41,150 nt of DNA. It comes from Anaerolineales bacterium. Lineage in GTDB: Bacteria; Chloroflexota; Anaerolineae; Anaerolineales; Villigracilaceae. The position numbers were made by a program, and so were the translations under genes. The stretch covers positions 1 to 41,150 of the forward strand of contig CAKKRM010000199.1 in assembly GCA_919902735.1 (NCBI GenBank). The letters run 5' to 3'. The notes beneath the pieces are model-generated. The model ran no database searches and was not told the DNA's origin. It worked only from the letters and a program-made list of their open reading frames with translations. Below, in pieces: positions 17,361 through 29,219 of this stretch. Position 1 is the stretch's first letter. The number at the start of each line of letters is the position of its first letter.

Positions 17361-19231
17361 GGGATTCTGTGAAATATCCTTAATGTGCCGCCTTCATAGC
17401 AGGTGGGAGCGGTTGGGGGCGGCGCATATTCTTCAAAAGCCTGCGGGGGGAAAAAATCCTTCCAGTCGGAGAAGCGTTTTGCTTCGATGATGAAGACATT
17501 CGCACTGGCTTTCCACTCGGCGCGCAGTTCATCGTTCCAATGGCTGAGACGGTGCAGGGTATCCGCATCGCCTCCGATTCGATAGGTATACCCGCCGTTG
17601 ATCTGGGCGGGGAAAATTCGGACATTCGGCACATAGACCATGGGCGTATAAGCGTTGCCGCCGTCCCAATATACCAGACTATTCGGCGGGATGATTTCTG
17701 CAAGATACGCGCCAAGCCGTTCGTGGGCGAGGATCATATCCTGCTTGCAATTCAGGCTGCTCTCTCCCAAATTGAGCAGCGGAGATAGCAGCAAGCCCAC
17801 AGCGAGCGTGGCATGGATAGCCACCAGCGCAAAGGATGATTGTTTTGGCTCCTTTTTTGCGCGCCGCCAGATCAAAAACGAAATGAGCAGAATGCCCATC
17901 CCAACCAGCAAGCCCATGAATGAGCTGATCCATCTTTTGATGAGGGGTAATTGCAAGCCAAATTTATATTTGATAACGTCCACCAGGGTGGTGGCGCCGG
18001 GCAGGAATTGTCCATCCCTCATGCGCGGCAGGGACAGGTTGAGGATGCCCTCGTCGATATATTCAAAGAGGGAGAATCCGATTCCAACGGAAAATACGAT
18101 CACGAGGACAATGGAGAGGATTCCCACAAAGCGCGAGGGGTTGGTTGCCCATGCGGAGGAAAATACGATGATGAAGAATAGAATTCCCAGCGGGTCGAAA
18201 AATGCCAGGTAATTTGAAAAGCAGAAGACGCAGCTATAGCTTTCGTATTGACTCGCCAATGCCGCCCAGCCGTGCATGGCGAAGAGGATGGAATATGCCA
18301 GGGCTAGGAAAACTGCCGCTCGCATGGCAGGAGCAGTTTTCAGGGCGGTGCGAAGCGGCCAAAGGAGGAAGGCAAACATCCCGCCAACGATCATGATGAA
18401 ATGGTAGCGCATCCCCTGAAAGAAGGCATTTGTGCGATTCCAAAAATCGATGGATGGATCCCAAACAGGGATGGCATCCTTTGGCAGGCGAAACGCATCG
18501 AGGAAGGGAGTGAGAGAATCGGGCAGCCAGGGCGCCCAAATGGTGAGGATGTTGGGCCAGTAATAGATATGAACGGCAAAAAAAACAATTGTCATCGCTG
18601 TTAACGACCAGATGGCTTTTTGCCTGCCGTGCTGCCAGAAAATATACAGGGCAAGCAAGGGCAGGACCAACACCATGTTCTGGCGCGTCATCACCGCCAG
18701 GGATGCCAGCGCTGAGCCGAGGATGATCTGCCAGAGTGGGCGTTCCTCGTCCAGCACCAGCACACACATCCACGCCAGCAGGGAGGCAATGACCACTTCG
18801 GAGACGGTGCGCGCGTGTAATTTAATGATCATCGGGCTGAGCGCAAAGACCCAGACCGTGCCAGCGGCCATCCATTTGCCTGCCCAGCGGCGGGCAGTGA
18901 TCCACACTCCCAGCACGGTCAGCAGACCGAGGAAGATGGAGAAGTAGCGTCCTGTGCGCAGGCCGGGGCCGAAGATGTATTCCGCGAAGCCGGGAATCAA
19001 AAAGGCGAAAGGGGCTTTATTCGTGAGGGGGCCGTACGGTTCGAAAGGCTCGTATATTCCGCGCCAGTAAAAAATCCCTTTGATCAGATACGAACCTTCA
19101 TCGAGGCTGCTCACGGTGGTATGCGCGTACACCACTGCCTGGATTAAATAGAGAAGCGCCCCCACGCCCGCCAGCAAGGCTGGCGACCATGAAGGCCACT
19201 CGCTGATTTTGAGAAACTCAAGCCTTTTCAT
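17357..19231 (-). CDS. GT39/ArnT-like polytopic membrane glycosyltransferase
   Basis: The 624-aa protein has an N-terminal TM segment (18-38), then the first-loop acid pair D44-E45 in SSLDEGSYLIKG, the site of the catalytic Asp in PMT/ArnT enzymes, and the long loop with GPLTNKAPFAFLIPG that such enzymes use for acceptor binding. About eleven hydrophobic segments run to ~500, followed by a soluble tail with YWDGGNAYTPMVYVPN. It is expected to use the polyprenyl-phosphate sugar made by the adjoining GT2 gene (4-bp overlap). A 21-bp gap separates it from gmd. The acceptor is unknown. Confidence 0.8.
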   Translation of the reverse strand: MKRLEFLKISEWPSWSPALLAGVGALLYLIQAVVYAHTTVSSLDEGSYLIKGIFYWRGIYEPFEPYGPLTNKAPFAFLIPGFAEYIFGPGLRTGRYFSIFLGLLTVLGVWITARRWAGKWMAAGTVWVFALSPMIIKLHARTVSEVVIASLLAWMCVLVLDEERPLWQIILGSALASLAVMTRQNMVLVLPLLALYIFWQHGRQKAIWSLTAMTIVFFAVHIYYWPNILTIWAPWLPDSLTPFLDAFRLPKDAIPVWDPSIDFWNRTNAFFQGMRYHFIMIVGGMFAFLLWPLRTALKTAPAMRAAVFLALAYSILFAMHGWAALASQYESYSCVFCFSNYLAFFDPLGILFFIIVFSSAWATNPSRFVGILSIVLVIVFSVGIGFSLFEYIDEGILNLSLPRMRDGQFLPGATTLVDVIKYKFGLQLPLIKRWISSFMGLLVGMGILLISFLIWRRAKKEPKQSSFALVAIHATLAVGLLLSPLLNLGESSLNCKQDMILAHERLGAYLAEIIPPNSLVYWDGGNAYTPMVYVPNVRIFPAQINGGYTYRIGGDADTLHRLSHWNDELRAEWKASANVFIIEAKRFSDWKDFFPPQAFEEYAPPPTAPTCYEGGTLRIFHRIP

Positions 19232-19252
19232 AAGCTCTGTACCTGAAAAAAA

Positions 19253-21897
<2,645 letters not shown>

Positions 21898-21935
21898 ATC
21901 CCCACTTTTACCATGAAATTCCAAGTTGCCCCATG

Positions 21936-23696
21936 CTATTCACACCCGATCACCTGATAAACCCTTGCTTTTGAAAGAGCGAAAATTTCCAGATACCAAT
22001 TGGGTTGACCGGCAAGTTGAGAGACGCTGAAACTTTGCGGCATCCCGCCGCCATAAATATAGTTTATTTTTCGCCTGCAAATTTCAGCATGGATATCGGG
22101 CTGGTCAAATTGTATATCCCAGCGCATGTGAACCGCTTTTCTTGAGATCAACGGAGTGACCCAGGCCCCGCCATCCACGCCGGCCAGCGCGTCCGCCGCT
22201 TCGAATGATGTAACGAATAAGTCGGTGGAGGCGACCAAGACATCGGCGTCGCGGGGGAGTGAGTTGTCCATCCACTGCAGGGCGGCCAGGTCATCGCGGC
22301 TGACGATTTGGCAGCAATCTGATGGATAAAAATGGTGACGGAACCCGGCGTTCAAGATCACGAGGCCAAATGCCAGCAGAGCCGCGAAACGAGTTAAGAG
22401 TTTTGGGTGAAAAGAAAGCCTTTGCAGGAATTGATGCAAACCCGCCAGCCCCAGCCCACCAAAGATGGAAAGCGGGAGGTAAAACAGCATTTGGACATAG
22501 GGCCTGTCCAGCAGGGTCAACGCGCCGAGGCTGGGCAAATGCACGGGGACGAACAGACCAAGCATCAGCAGGGATAGGGAAGCGAGCAGGAAAAACGCCT
22601 GGTCGGAATAGAATTTTGTCGAGAAAAACATCAAGACGGCAACGAGCGCGATCATCCAAACGTCATCGCGGAGGTATGCTCCAAAGAGCGGGGAAAGCAC
22701 ATCGCTCTTTTGTATGAAAACGATCTCGATCAAAATGACACAGGCGACAAGCGCAAAAAGAAAACGCTGAAACATTGCGGACATTTTTTTGCGCCACACT
22801 GTCAACAGTGCAGACAGCGCCACAAAAGCAAAAACGATCAGCGAGCGGGTGTGAATCAACGCGGAGATGAAAATGCCGAAGCCCAACAGCCAGTACAAGG
22901 CGGGTCGCCTGTCTTTGAATTTATCATTTCGATACATCGAGTACCCAACATTCAAAACAAAATGGATGCCGACCAAACTAAAAAGGGCGGGGTACTTTCC
23001 CCAATTCATCAAATGGGAGGGCATGTGCCAGCCAAAACCAGCCAGCAGGCAGGCAAAGAACGCCGCGGCATTTGATTGGGTTTCCTGTCTGGCGATGAAA
23101 AATAAAGAGAACGGCAGGATCGCCAGCATCACCTGCCCGAATACGAGCATGACGTTCACGATGTCCAGTTGGAAAAGACGGGAGATGGCTGCAATCAATA
23201 AATGAAAGCCAACATGATAATACGCCGCGGAAGGCAGGAGGAAGGAGGACAGATCGTAGGTATCCGCAAGGTATTTGATAATTCGATAGTGTTCGGCGGA
23301 ATCGAAGTACAAAGGCAGGATGGTTTTCTCAAGGAAGGCAAGCTGTAAAACGAGGGAGGCCGCAAGTAAAAAGGTCAACGCAAGGCCGGGCCAGATGGAT
23401 ATTCGCCTGGGCCATCCAGAATACAAGGCGAATATAAAAATAACCACAGCAAGGACAGAGGCGGCTATTATTGCGGCTTCTCCAAACAGGAATGTTCCCG
23501 CAACCCAAAGGGCCGCTGGCAAAATCCAGCCTGCCATCCCGAGGGAAAAATATTCGATGTCTGTGAAATCAGTCTTGAAGATTTTCCTGAACGCCGCGCT
23601 AAATAGGGTATGCCCCCAAATGATCGGAATCAGGATGCTGAAAACCGCCCACGCCCCGTCAAGCAGAACGTTCAGGCCATCTGTCCAAATTGTCAT
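21936..23696 (-). CDS. Polytopic membrane protein, GT-C-like, function unknown
   Basis: The 586-aa product has roughly thirteen hydrophobic segments and a first large loop with FDSAEHYRIIKYLADTYDLS near residues 131-150, an Asp/Glu/His cluster often seen in uncharacterised surface-glycan membrane proteins. A soluble C-terminal part of about 100 residues contains SNASTDLF-like secreted-enzyme outline features and GGGMPQSFSVSQ. No named family is recognised with confidence. It sits 11 bp after the small anchored protein at 23708 and is followed closely by another GT-C-like gene, so the three probably form one operon. The start has no obvious Shine-Dalgarno. Confidence 0.65.
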   Translation of the reverse strand: MTIWTDGLNVLLDGAWAVFSILIPIIWGHTLFSAAFRKIFKTDFTDIEYFSLGMAGWILPAALWVAGTFLFGEAAIIAASVLAVVIFIFALYSGWPRRISIWPGLALTFLLAASLVLQLAFLEKTILPLYFDSAEHYRIIKYLADTYDLSSFLLPSAAYYHVGFHLLIAAISRLFQLDIVNVMLVFGQVMLAILPFSLFFIARQETQSNAAAFFACLLAGFGWHMPSHLMNWGKYPALFSLVGIHFVLNVGYSMYRNDKFKDRRPALYWLLGFGIFISALIHTRSLIVFAFVALSALLTVWRKKMSAMFQRFLFALVACVILIEIVFIQKSDVLSPLFGAYLRDDVWMIALVAVLMFFSTKFYSDQAFFLLASLSLLMLGLFVPVHLPSLGALTLLDRPYVQMLFYLPLSIFGGLGLAGLHQFLQRLSFHPKLLTRFAALLAFGLVILNAGFRHHFYPSDCCQIVSRDDLAALQWMDNSLPRDADVLVASTDLFVTSFEAADALAGVDGGAWVTPLISRKAVHMRWDIQFDQPDIHAEICRRKINYIYGGGMPQSFSVSQLAGQPNWYLEIFALSKARVYQVIGCE

Positions 23697-23707
23697 GGGT
23701 CAAATGA

Positions 23708-24304
23708 TTATGGGTACGATGGGTTGGGATACGACAGTCCCGGCATAAAAGTGGGCGTTACAAGAACCCCGCTGGAAGAGGATTCCTCTTCTTTCAAGGT
23801 AAAAGCTGCCGCCGATGTTGAAGTGTCAGCCGCTACCCCGCCCATGGATTGCGAGAAAACCATCAGCGCTTTCAACGTAAAATTTCCCGCGGCAAGCTGG
23901 GTGTCATCCTCCACCGAGTGAAGGCTGACATCCATTTTCTCCTGCAAACCGACCATGTCGCCCAGGCAATACACGCTCGTCGGAACTTCCCCATTTTGCA
24001 CGCATTCGTAAAGTCCCGGCCCGGCTGTTCTTTCGATCTTCACATAAAACTCCGGGAGATCACCCTCGGGTACGAATAAATTCACCACGAATTTTTTATC
24101 CATGTCACGCCCAAAGGACAGCACACACAGCTCTTCGGGTTCCGCCCCGCAATAACGGACTTTGAGAACTGGTTCCGCAGCAGGTTTGGACAAGGCCTGT
24201 CGCAGTGAAACAGCCTGCCAGACGAGCAAAAGCAAAGCCAGGGCAATGATGCCCGCTAAAACGAGCAGTTTTGATTTTCGTGAGCTAAAGTATTGTTGAA
24301 ACAT
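23708..24304 (-). CDS. Small membrane-anchored extracytoplasmic protein, unknown
   Basis: The 198-aa protein has a short basic lead (SSRKSK), one TM segment at about residues 13-33 and an extracytoplasmic domain. Two Cys close to the membrane (C52 and C60) and two more further on (in YECVQNG and VYCLGDM) could form disulfides. The last 35 residues are rich in Ser, Thr and Pro (KEEESSSSG, then SYPNPSYP), as in cell-wall spanning or glycosylated tails. I do not recognise the family. A TAGAAT box seven bases before the ATG suggests a leaderless transcript. It is the first gene of a three-gene set with two GT-C-like proteins. Confidence 0.6.
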   Translation of the reverse strand: MFQQYFSSRKSKLLVLAGIIALALLLLVWQAVSLRQALSKPAAEPVLKVRYCGAEPEELCVLSFGRDMDKKFVVNLFVPEGDLPEFYVKIERTAGPGLYECVQNGEVPTSVYCLGDMVGLQEKMDVSLHSVEDDTQLAAGNFTLKALMVFSQSMGGVAADTSTSAAAFTLKEEESSSSGVLVTPTFMPGLSYPNPSYP

Positions 24305-24311
24305 ACTGAAA

Positions 24312-24317
24312 ATTCTA
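24312..24317 (-). promoter_or_regulatory. Candidate -10 box (TAGAAT), leaderless start
   Basis: On the minus strand TAGAAT is followed by seven bases and the ATG at 24304. The gap upstream to the preceding gene is 87 bp and no Shine-Dalgarno is visible. Confidence 0.4.
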
Positions 24318-24391
24318 CCACCAGATGAAAGCGCGCTGATTAATGCAATTTTCCCGCAAGCCTGGCATTCAAAACCTTGAAGACCCGTACA

Positions 24392-25531
24392 TCAATTTCC
24401 AACATCAACAATCCTCTCCATCACCATCTCCTCCCTCTTCAGCCAGGTCAACCTCGTCACATCCTTGCGTACCTGAGCGCCCAACGCCAGCCTGCGCGGC
24501 TCATCCGCAAGCAAAGCCTCAATCTCCAATCTCCAGTCTCCAATCTCGCCTGGCTCGCACAACACCGCACACCCCTCATTCAACACCTCGCGGATCGAAG
24601 GCAAGTCCGCCGAAACGATGGCCCGCCCCGCCGCCATGTACTCGAACATCTTCATCGGGTTGATGATCTCGGTAATGTCCTGCCCGCTGCTGGCTTCGAT
24701 GGAGCGGCTGTACGGCATCAGCAAAATATCCGCCGCAGCTTGATAAAGCGGAATGCTCTCATGCTTCACAAACCCCGTCATCGTCACATTCGTCATTTTC
24801 GCGCGCTGCAACTCGCCGCGCCAATGCGCCACCAACTCAGGCGTGCCGCCCACCCACAAAAAATTCACCTGCGGCATTTCCTTCGCAAGCGCGAACAACA
24901 AGTCCGCGCCGCGCCCGGGGTAAATGTGGCCTGTGAATCCAACGGTCAACCCTTCAGGCAGATTTAATTGACGACGCGCCTCAACGGGATTTGGCAACCC
25001 GTCATATTTTTCCAGTTCGACGCCGTTCGGCGCGAGCAAAATCGCTTCATCCCTAAACTGCAAGTTGGTCGAACGTTCCAAGGCATTTCTCAACGCTGAC
25101 GTAGTGACCGTCATCAGCTTGCGTCCATCTGATTTCCAGAATTGACGCAGCCACCACGCGCCCAACTTGCCAGAATTATCCGCGTGCATTTCCAACACAA
25201 CGGGATACCCAGACCACAACCCCAGCGCCGCGGATTGCGGCAGCCATGTGTAAATTAATTCCGCGCCAAAGTTTTTGGCAGCGCGCTGGGCGTGGAAGAT
25301 AAAGTCAAAGCGTTTGAGTCGCTTGATGGATGGGAGCAATTCAAGGCGGGGAGAGAGGCGTAATCCATAATGCGTGAGGAGAGTTTCTTCAGTCGCAGGT
25401 CCAACTTCCGCGGGCGCAAACATCCGCAAGTCATGTCCCAGTTGCATTAACGCCTGAGCAACCTTCATCACCTGAATCGAATTGGCAGTAAGCGATGGAA
25501 TACGCGAGTTTGTAATCAACGCAATCTTCAC
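24392..25531 (-). CDS. GT4 family glycosyltransferase (GTG start)
   Basis: The start is placed at the GTG at 25531: GGAG lies six bases upstream and the TAG of the upstream flippase gene ends one base earlier, which gives 379 aa. The N-terminus VKIALITNSRIPSLTANSIQ is a normal GT4 opening; a longer reading would prepend repeat-coded residues. The donor half has LTVGFTGHIYPGRGADLLF and INPMKMFEYMAAGRAIV. Near the C-terminus GEIGDWRLEIEALL is encoded by a 7-bp-period repeat (24518-24550). The operon partners are a nucleotide-sugar dehydrogenase, an epimerase and a Wzx-like flippase, so it probably builds the exported repeat unit. Confidence 0.8.
   Translation of the reverse strand: MKIALITNSRIPSLTANSIQVMKVAQALMQLGHDLRMFAPAEVGPATEETLLTHYGLRLSPRLELLPSIKRLKRFDFIFHAQRAAKNFGAELIYTWLPQSAALGLWSGYPVVLEMHADNSGKLGAWWLRQFWKSDGRKLMTVTTSALRNALERSTNLQFRDEAILLAPNGVELEKYDGLPNPVEARRQLNLPEGLTVGFTGHIYPGRGADLLFALAKEMPQVNFLWVGGTPELVAHWRGELQRAKMTNVTMTGFVKHESIPLYQAAADILLMPYSRSIEASSGQDITEIINPMKMFEYMAAGRAIVSADLPSIREVLNEGCAVLCEPGEIGDWRLEIEALLADEPRRLALGAQVRKDVTRLTWLKREEMVMERIVDVGN
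24518..24550. repeat. 7-bp-period repeat inside a GT4 gene, locus H3
   Basis: Plus-strand words CAATCTC, CAATCTC, CAGTCTC, CAATCTC are tandem at exactly 7 bp. The minus-strand gene reads them as IGDWRLEIE. The same words occur outside genes at 14325-14380 and 25533-25566. Confidence 0.7.
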
Positions 25532-25532
25532 G

Positions 25533-25566
25533 CTAATCTCCAGTCTCCAATCTCTTAATCTCTCGC
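25533..25566. repeat. 7-bp-period repeat at the flippase/GT4 junction, locus H4
   Basis: Plus-strand CTAATCT, CCAGTCT, CCAATCT, CTTAATCT, CTC at a 7-8 bp step. On the minus strand it encodes the last flippase residues (EIKRLETGD) and its TAG, and supplies the GGAG Shine-Dalgarno of the following GT4. Confidence 0.65.
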
Positions 25567-26858
25567 ATCCCACGCAACACCATCACGCCTACCGAAGCAA
25601 TGTAATAAAACGAAAGCAAAGCGCCCGCTACGACGATACCGTATTTTGGAATCAGCCAAAACGCCAGCGATAGTTTGACAAGGCCAACTGCCAGCGTGAC
25701 CCAAACGGGAAAATCGGGCAGGTTCAGTGAAAGCAAGAGCGGGCGATTCCAAAAGAGAGTGTAATTAAAGGTGAGCCCAATGGTCAAGGCAAGCAGCGTG
25801 GGGTAGGCCAGGATGTATTTTTCGCCTGAATAAATCAGGATGATCCAGCGGCCAAAAAGCACGAGTCCCAAACCAAGGGCAAGATTTATTGCAAAGGAAA
25901 GCGTTGTGATCTTGCGGAGAAAGTCTCTAAGCTGAGGCCATGCCTTTTGTGTAATTAGGCGATTGATCTCAGGGAATGTGGTTGAGATAAGCGGGTCTGT
26001 AGGAATGGCAACAAAACTAACGATGGTATACGCCACACTGTATAACGCAACAACTTCAGTGGGGAGAAAGAGCGCCACCCAAAGAAGTTCGCTCTCGCGA
26101 AAGACCTTGATGATGGTTGCGCTAACATTCGAACTCACAGCGAAACGAATCATCTCGCGCGTGGACGTAAGTATCGAAAGCGAAACTTTCGTCCAGCCAG
26201 CGCCGAGAATTTTACGCAACTGAATCTGCGCAGCGATGAACATCCCAAGGCCAAGGATGAACTTGCCAAGCAGATATGCGCCCAGCACAACAGGCAATGT
26301 CCCATTCCATAAAAATGCTGCACCAATAATGAGAGTCGCGATTACGTTTTGTACAAGGTTGAATACGCCCTGCAACTGAATTTTGTGTGTCACTTGCAAA
26401 ATACCTGTGGAAGTCTCCACGTTGAAATTTGCAAGCAGCCCGATCGCGTAGATGATAAACATCCATGCGACGCCTTTCGATTCGGTAAAGTATCTCTGGG
26501 CTAATCCTGCCGTAGCCGCCACGACAAGAAATGCGAGCAGAGAGACAAATGCTTCCAGCAAACCTGCGGCTTTCATGATCGCTGATGCTTTGTCTTTTTC
26601 CCCACGCCCAAGATATTCACCGCCATACCGAACAACCAGCTCACTCATGCGAAAGGAAAGCAGACTGTTCACAGTGGATGCATACACCATCACCACTCGA
26701 AGCAAACCGTAGCTTTCCAAATTCAGCAGGCGCGTAATCATGGCTCCTTGAAAAATGGTCAACGCCAGGCTAAGGGTGTTTGTGCTAAGTAATGCCCCGC
26801 TGGAACGGATCACTTTGCCGAACAGAGGGTCATCTTTGAATTTTGAGAGGAGGGACAT
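25533..26858 (-). CDS. Wzx-like polysaccharide flippase (MATE/MVF superfamily)
   Basis: The 441-aa protein has an expected 12-14 TM segments and the N-terminal outline of Wzx/RfbX exporters: GALLSTNTLSLALTIFQGAMITRLL, then RYGGEYLGRGEKDKA in the first cytosolic loop and TFPEINRLI midway. Such proteins move lipid-linked repeat units from the inner to the outer leaflet. No polymerase (Wzy) is certain in the window, although the 559-690-aa membrane proteins could include one. The C-terminal nine residues come from a 7-bp-period repeat. A 48-bp gap upstream holds a hairpin (26870-26902). No Shine-Dalgarno is seen at the ATG. Confidence 0.8.
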   Translation of the reverse strand: MSLLSKFKDDPLFGKVIRSSGALLSTNTLSLALTIFQGAMITRLLNLESYGLLRVVMVYASTVNSLLSFRMSELVVRYGGEYLGRGEKDKASAIMKAAGLLEAFVSLLAFLVVAATAGLAQRYFTESKGVAWMFIIYAIGLLANFNVETSTGILQVTHKIQLQGVFNLVQNVIATLIIGAAFLWNGTLPVVLGAYLLGKFILGLGMFIAAQIQLRKILGAGWTKVSLSILTSTREMIRFAVSSNVSATIIKVFRESELLWVALFLPTEVVALYSVAYTIVSFVAIPTDPLISTTFPEINRLITQKAWPQLRDFLRKITTLSFAINLALGLGLVLFGRWIILIYSGEKYILAYPTLLALTIGLTFNYTLFWNRPLLLSLNLPDFPVWVTLAVGLVKLSLAFWLIPKYGIVVAGALLSFYYIASVGVMVLRGMREIKRLETGD

Positions 26859-26864
26859 GGGAAT

Positions 26865-26905
26865 TTACGATTTACGAATTACGAATGTCGTAATTCGTAA
26901 ATAAT
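26865..26905. repeat. 7-bp-period repeat with 15-bp hairpin, locus H5
   Basis: Words TTTACGA, TTTACGA, ATTACGA at 7-bp steps also form an inverted repeat: ATTTACGAATTACGA (26870-26884), loop ATG-like three bases, and its complement at 26888-26902. It lies between the epimerase stop and the flippase start on the minus strand. Confidence 0.7.
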
Positions 26906-26906
26906 T

Positions 26907-27878
26907 CTACGGCGTAAGAATATCCTTCGCCCATTCGCGTTCGGCATTGTACCATTCGACCAGCTTCTCAATTCCAGCACGCATATCGAACTGCGGCTCC
27001 CAGCCAAGCAATTCGCCTGCTTTTGTCACATCGGCCCAGTTCGAACGCATATCCGCGAGGTCAGGGGGGCCATATTGAACTACGGCTTTTTTACCGACAA
27101 TATCTTCAACCAACCTGATAAGATTATTGATTGTTATCGTCTCGTGCCCGCCTAAGTTAATAATCTCATAGCCAACTGGTTTAAGCGCCAGAATTACTCC
27201 GCGTGCAATATCATCGATAAATGTAAAGCCGCGTGATTGTTCGCCATCGCCGTTGACCCGCACAGGCCGCCCCTCGCTAATCCATTGCACAAAACGGAAA
27301 ATAGACAAGTCCGGGCGACCAGCAGGACCATACACAGTGAAAAAGCGAACGACTGTTACATCGACCTCATATAAGTGATGATAGGCATGTGCCATTGCCT
27401 CTGCGCCTTTTTTACTGGCAGCATACGGTTGAAGAGGCTCGCTGCTCGACGCAGATTCCGGCGTGGGATAGGGGGGGTTTTCGCCATAAATGCTCGAAGT
27501 GGATGCAACCACGAATTTCTTCGTACCGGTCTGGCGGCATAACTCCAGCATGTTCAAAGTTCCGGTCATGTTGGTCTCTACATAGATCCACGGATTTTTC
27601 ACGCTACCGCGCACTCCCGCCCAGGCAGCGAGATTAATCACGCCATCGAATTTCTCATCCTTCAACTGATCGATGATCGACTTATCGGAAATATCCAGTT
27701 TGCGAAAAGTAAATCCGGACATTGCCTGTAATTCATTCAGGCGATATTCCTTCACACGCAGATCATATGCTTCATTCAGGATATCCACGCCGACAACGGT
27801 GTGCCCATCCTGAATCAGCATTTGCGAAGTTCGCGCGCCGATGAAGCCTGCCGCGCCTGTTACCAGATAATGAGCCAT
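26907..27878 (-). CDS. NAD-dependent nucleotide-sugar epimerase (UDP-glucuronate 4-epimerase-like)
   Basis: The 323-aa extended SDR starts YLVTGAAGFIGARTSQML (NAD motif GxxGxxG), has NLAAWAGVRGSVKNPWIYVE, catalytic Y-x3-K in PYAASKKGAEAM, and RFFTVYGPAGRPDLS. The layout is that of UDP-GlcA/UDP-GlcNAcA C4-epimerases. The neighbour, a UDP-sugar 6-dehydrogenase, ends exactly one base before this ATG (TAG-ATG abut), so substrates are likely passed on: a uronic acid oxidised by the dehydrogenase and inverted at C4 here. The exact substrate is inferred. Confidence 0.85.
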   Translation of the reverse strand: MAHYLVTGAAGFIGARTSQMLIQDGHTVVGVDILNEAYDLRVKEYRLNELQAMSGFTFRKLDISDKSIIDQLKDEKFDGVINLAAWAGVRGSVKNPWIYVETNMTGTLNMLELCRQTGTKKFVVASTSSIYGENPPYPTPESASSSEPLQPYAASKKGAEAMAHAYHHLYEVDVTVVRFFTVYGPAGRPDLSIFRFVQWISEGRPVRVNGDGEQSRGFTFIDDIARGVILALKPVGYEIINLGGHETITINNLIRLVEDIVGKKAVVQYGPPDLADMRSNWADVTKAGELLGWEPQFDMRAGIEKLVEWYNAEREWAKDILTP

Positions 27879-29201
27879 CTATAATCTCTCCACCTTCTCG
27901 TGATATTTTCCAAATTTCCCCGTGGCGTTGCGCGAGTCAAAGACAAATTTGGCCGCTTCGATGATCGCCTTATAATCATATCCGCTGTGATTGGTAATAA
28001 TCACAACCGCATCCGCTTCCTTTACAGATTTCATCATATCCGCCACGCTGTCCATGCGCCAGCCATCATATTCATGGTGAATATGCGGGATGTATGGATC
28101 GTGAAACTCCACAATTGCACCTTTCTTTTGCAGAAGGCCGATCACATCCAGTGCGGGGGATTCGCGCACATCATTGATGTCTGGCTTGTAAGCCACGCCC
28201 AACACAAGCACCTTTGAACCCTTGAGAGGTTTACCGCGATCATTCATCCCTTCGAGGATACGGCTGACCACATAGCGCGGCATGTTCGTATTGATCTCGG
28301 ATGCCAGCTCGATGAAGCGGGCATTGTAATTAAAGGATTTCATCTTCCATGAAAGATACAACGGGTCAATCGGAATGCAATGGCCGCCCAGCCCAGGGCC
28401 AGGAGTGAACTTCATAAAACCAAACGGCTTGGAGGCGGCGGCGTCGATCACTTCCCACACATCCACGCCGAGGCGCTCACACATGATCGCCAGTTCATTG
28501 ACGAGGCCGATATTGATCATGCGGAAGGTATTTTCCAACAGTTTCGACATTTCCGCGGCCTCGGCAGTGGAAACATGATGCACAGTCTTGATTGCGCCTT
28601 CATACCAGACTGTGGCAACTTCGCCGCAGGCTTCGGTGATGCCGCCCACCACTTTGGGCGTGTTGATGGTTGTGTAATCTTCGCGTCCGGGGTCAACGCG
28701 CTCTGGGGAAAATGCGAGGAACCAGTCTTCGCCAACTGTCAGGTTATGAGCAACTCCCAGTTTTGGCAGGAGCAGTTCGCGGGTCGTGCCCGGATACGTG
28801 GTTGATTCCAGCACCACCACCATGCCTTTGTGCATGTACTTCGCCAGTTCCTCCGTCGCGGAAATGATGAAGGACATATCCGGGTCACCCGTCTGGCGCA
28901 GCGGAGTTGGCACACAAATGCTGACCGCATCCATGTCTTTCAAAACAGAGAAGTCCGTTGTCGCAGTAAACAAACCGTCTTTGACGAGTTTCGCGACGGC
29001 CTCAGTTTTCACATCAGGGATATAAGACTTTCCCTCTTTCAACGCATCGATCTTACGTTTATCAGGATCCACACCAGTGACGTGGAAGCCCGCCTCGCCA
29101 AATACAACCGCGAGCGGCAAGCCTACATATCCCAACCCAAGAATGGCAATCTTTGCATTTTTATCTTTTAGTTTCTTTACAAGAATTTCTTTTGTAGACA
29201 T
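27879..29201 (-). CDS. UDP-sugar 6-dehydrogenase (WbpA/TviB/WecC family)
   Basis: The 440-aa protein has NAD-binding ILGLGYVGLPLAVVFGEAG (residues 20-38), ESTTYPGTTRELLLP, FSPERVDPG, and the active-site cysteine in PGPGLGGHCIPIDPLY near residue 265. Its C-terminal domain shows LVLGVAYKPDINDVRESPAL. This arrangement fits UDP-GlcNAc or UDP-ManNAc 6-dehydrogenases more than UDP-glucose dehydrogenase, whose motif order differs in detail. Two NAD-dependent oxidations would yield a UDP-aminohexuronic acid. AAAGGA stands four bases before the ATG. It opens the epimerase-flippase-GT4 operon; a hairpin repeat (29220-29303) lies just upstream. Confidence 0.87.
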   Translation of the reverse strand: MSTKEILVKKLKDKNAKIAILGLGYVGLPLAVVFGEAGFHVTGVDPDKRKIDALKEGKSYIPDVKTEAVAKLVKDGLFTATTDFSVLKDMDAVSICVPTPLRQTGDPDMSFIISATEELAKYMHKGMVVVLESTTYPGTTRELLLPKLGVAHNLTVGEDWFLAFSPERVDPGREDYTTINTPKVVGGITEACGEVATVWYEGAIKTVHHVSTAEAAEMSKLLENTFRMINIGLVNELAIMCERLGVDVWEVIDAAASKPFGFMKFTPGPGLGGHCIPIDPLYLSWKMKSFNYNARFIELASEINTNMPRYVVSRILEGMNDRGKPLKGSKVLVLGVAYKPDINDVRESPALDVIGLLQKKGAIVEFHDPYIPHIHHEYDGWRMDSVADMMKSVKEADAVVIITNHSGYDYKAIIEAAKFVFDSRNATGKFGKYHEKVERL

Positions 29202-29219
29202 TTTATCCTTTTATTTTAT

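Noticed and set aside
25532-25573. N-terminal extension MGCERLRDWRLEIS of the GT4
   Set aside because: It lies within the flippase gene end and is repeat-coded; GTG at 25531 has a GGAG at proper distance.
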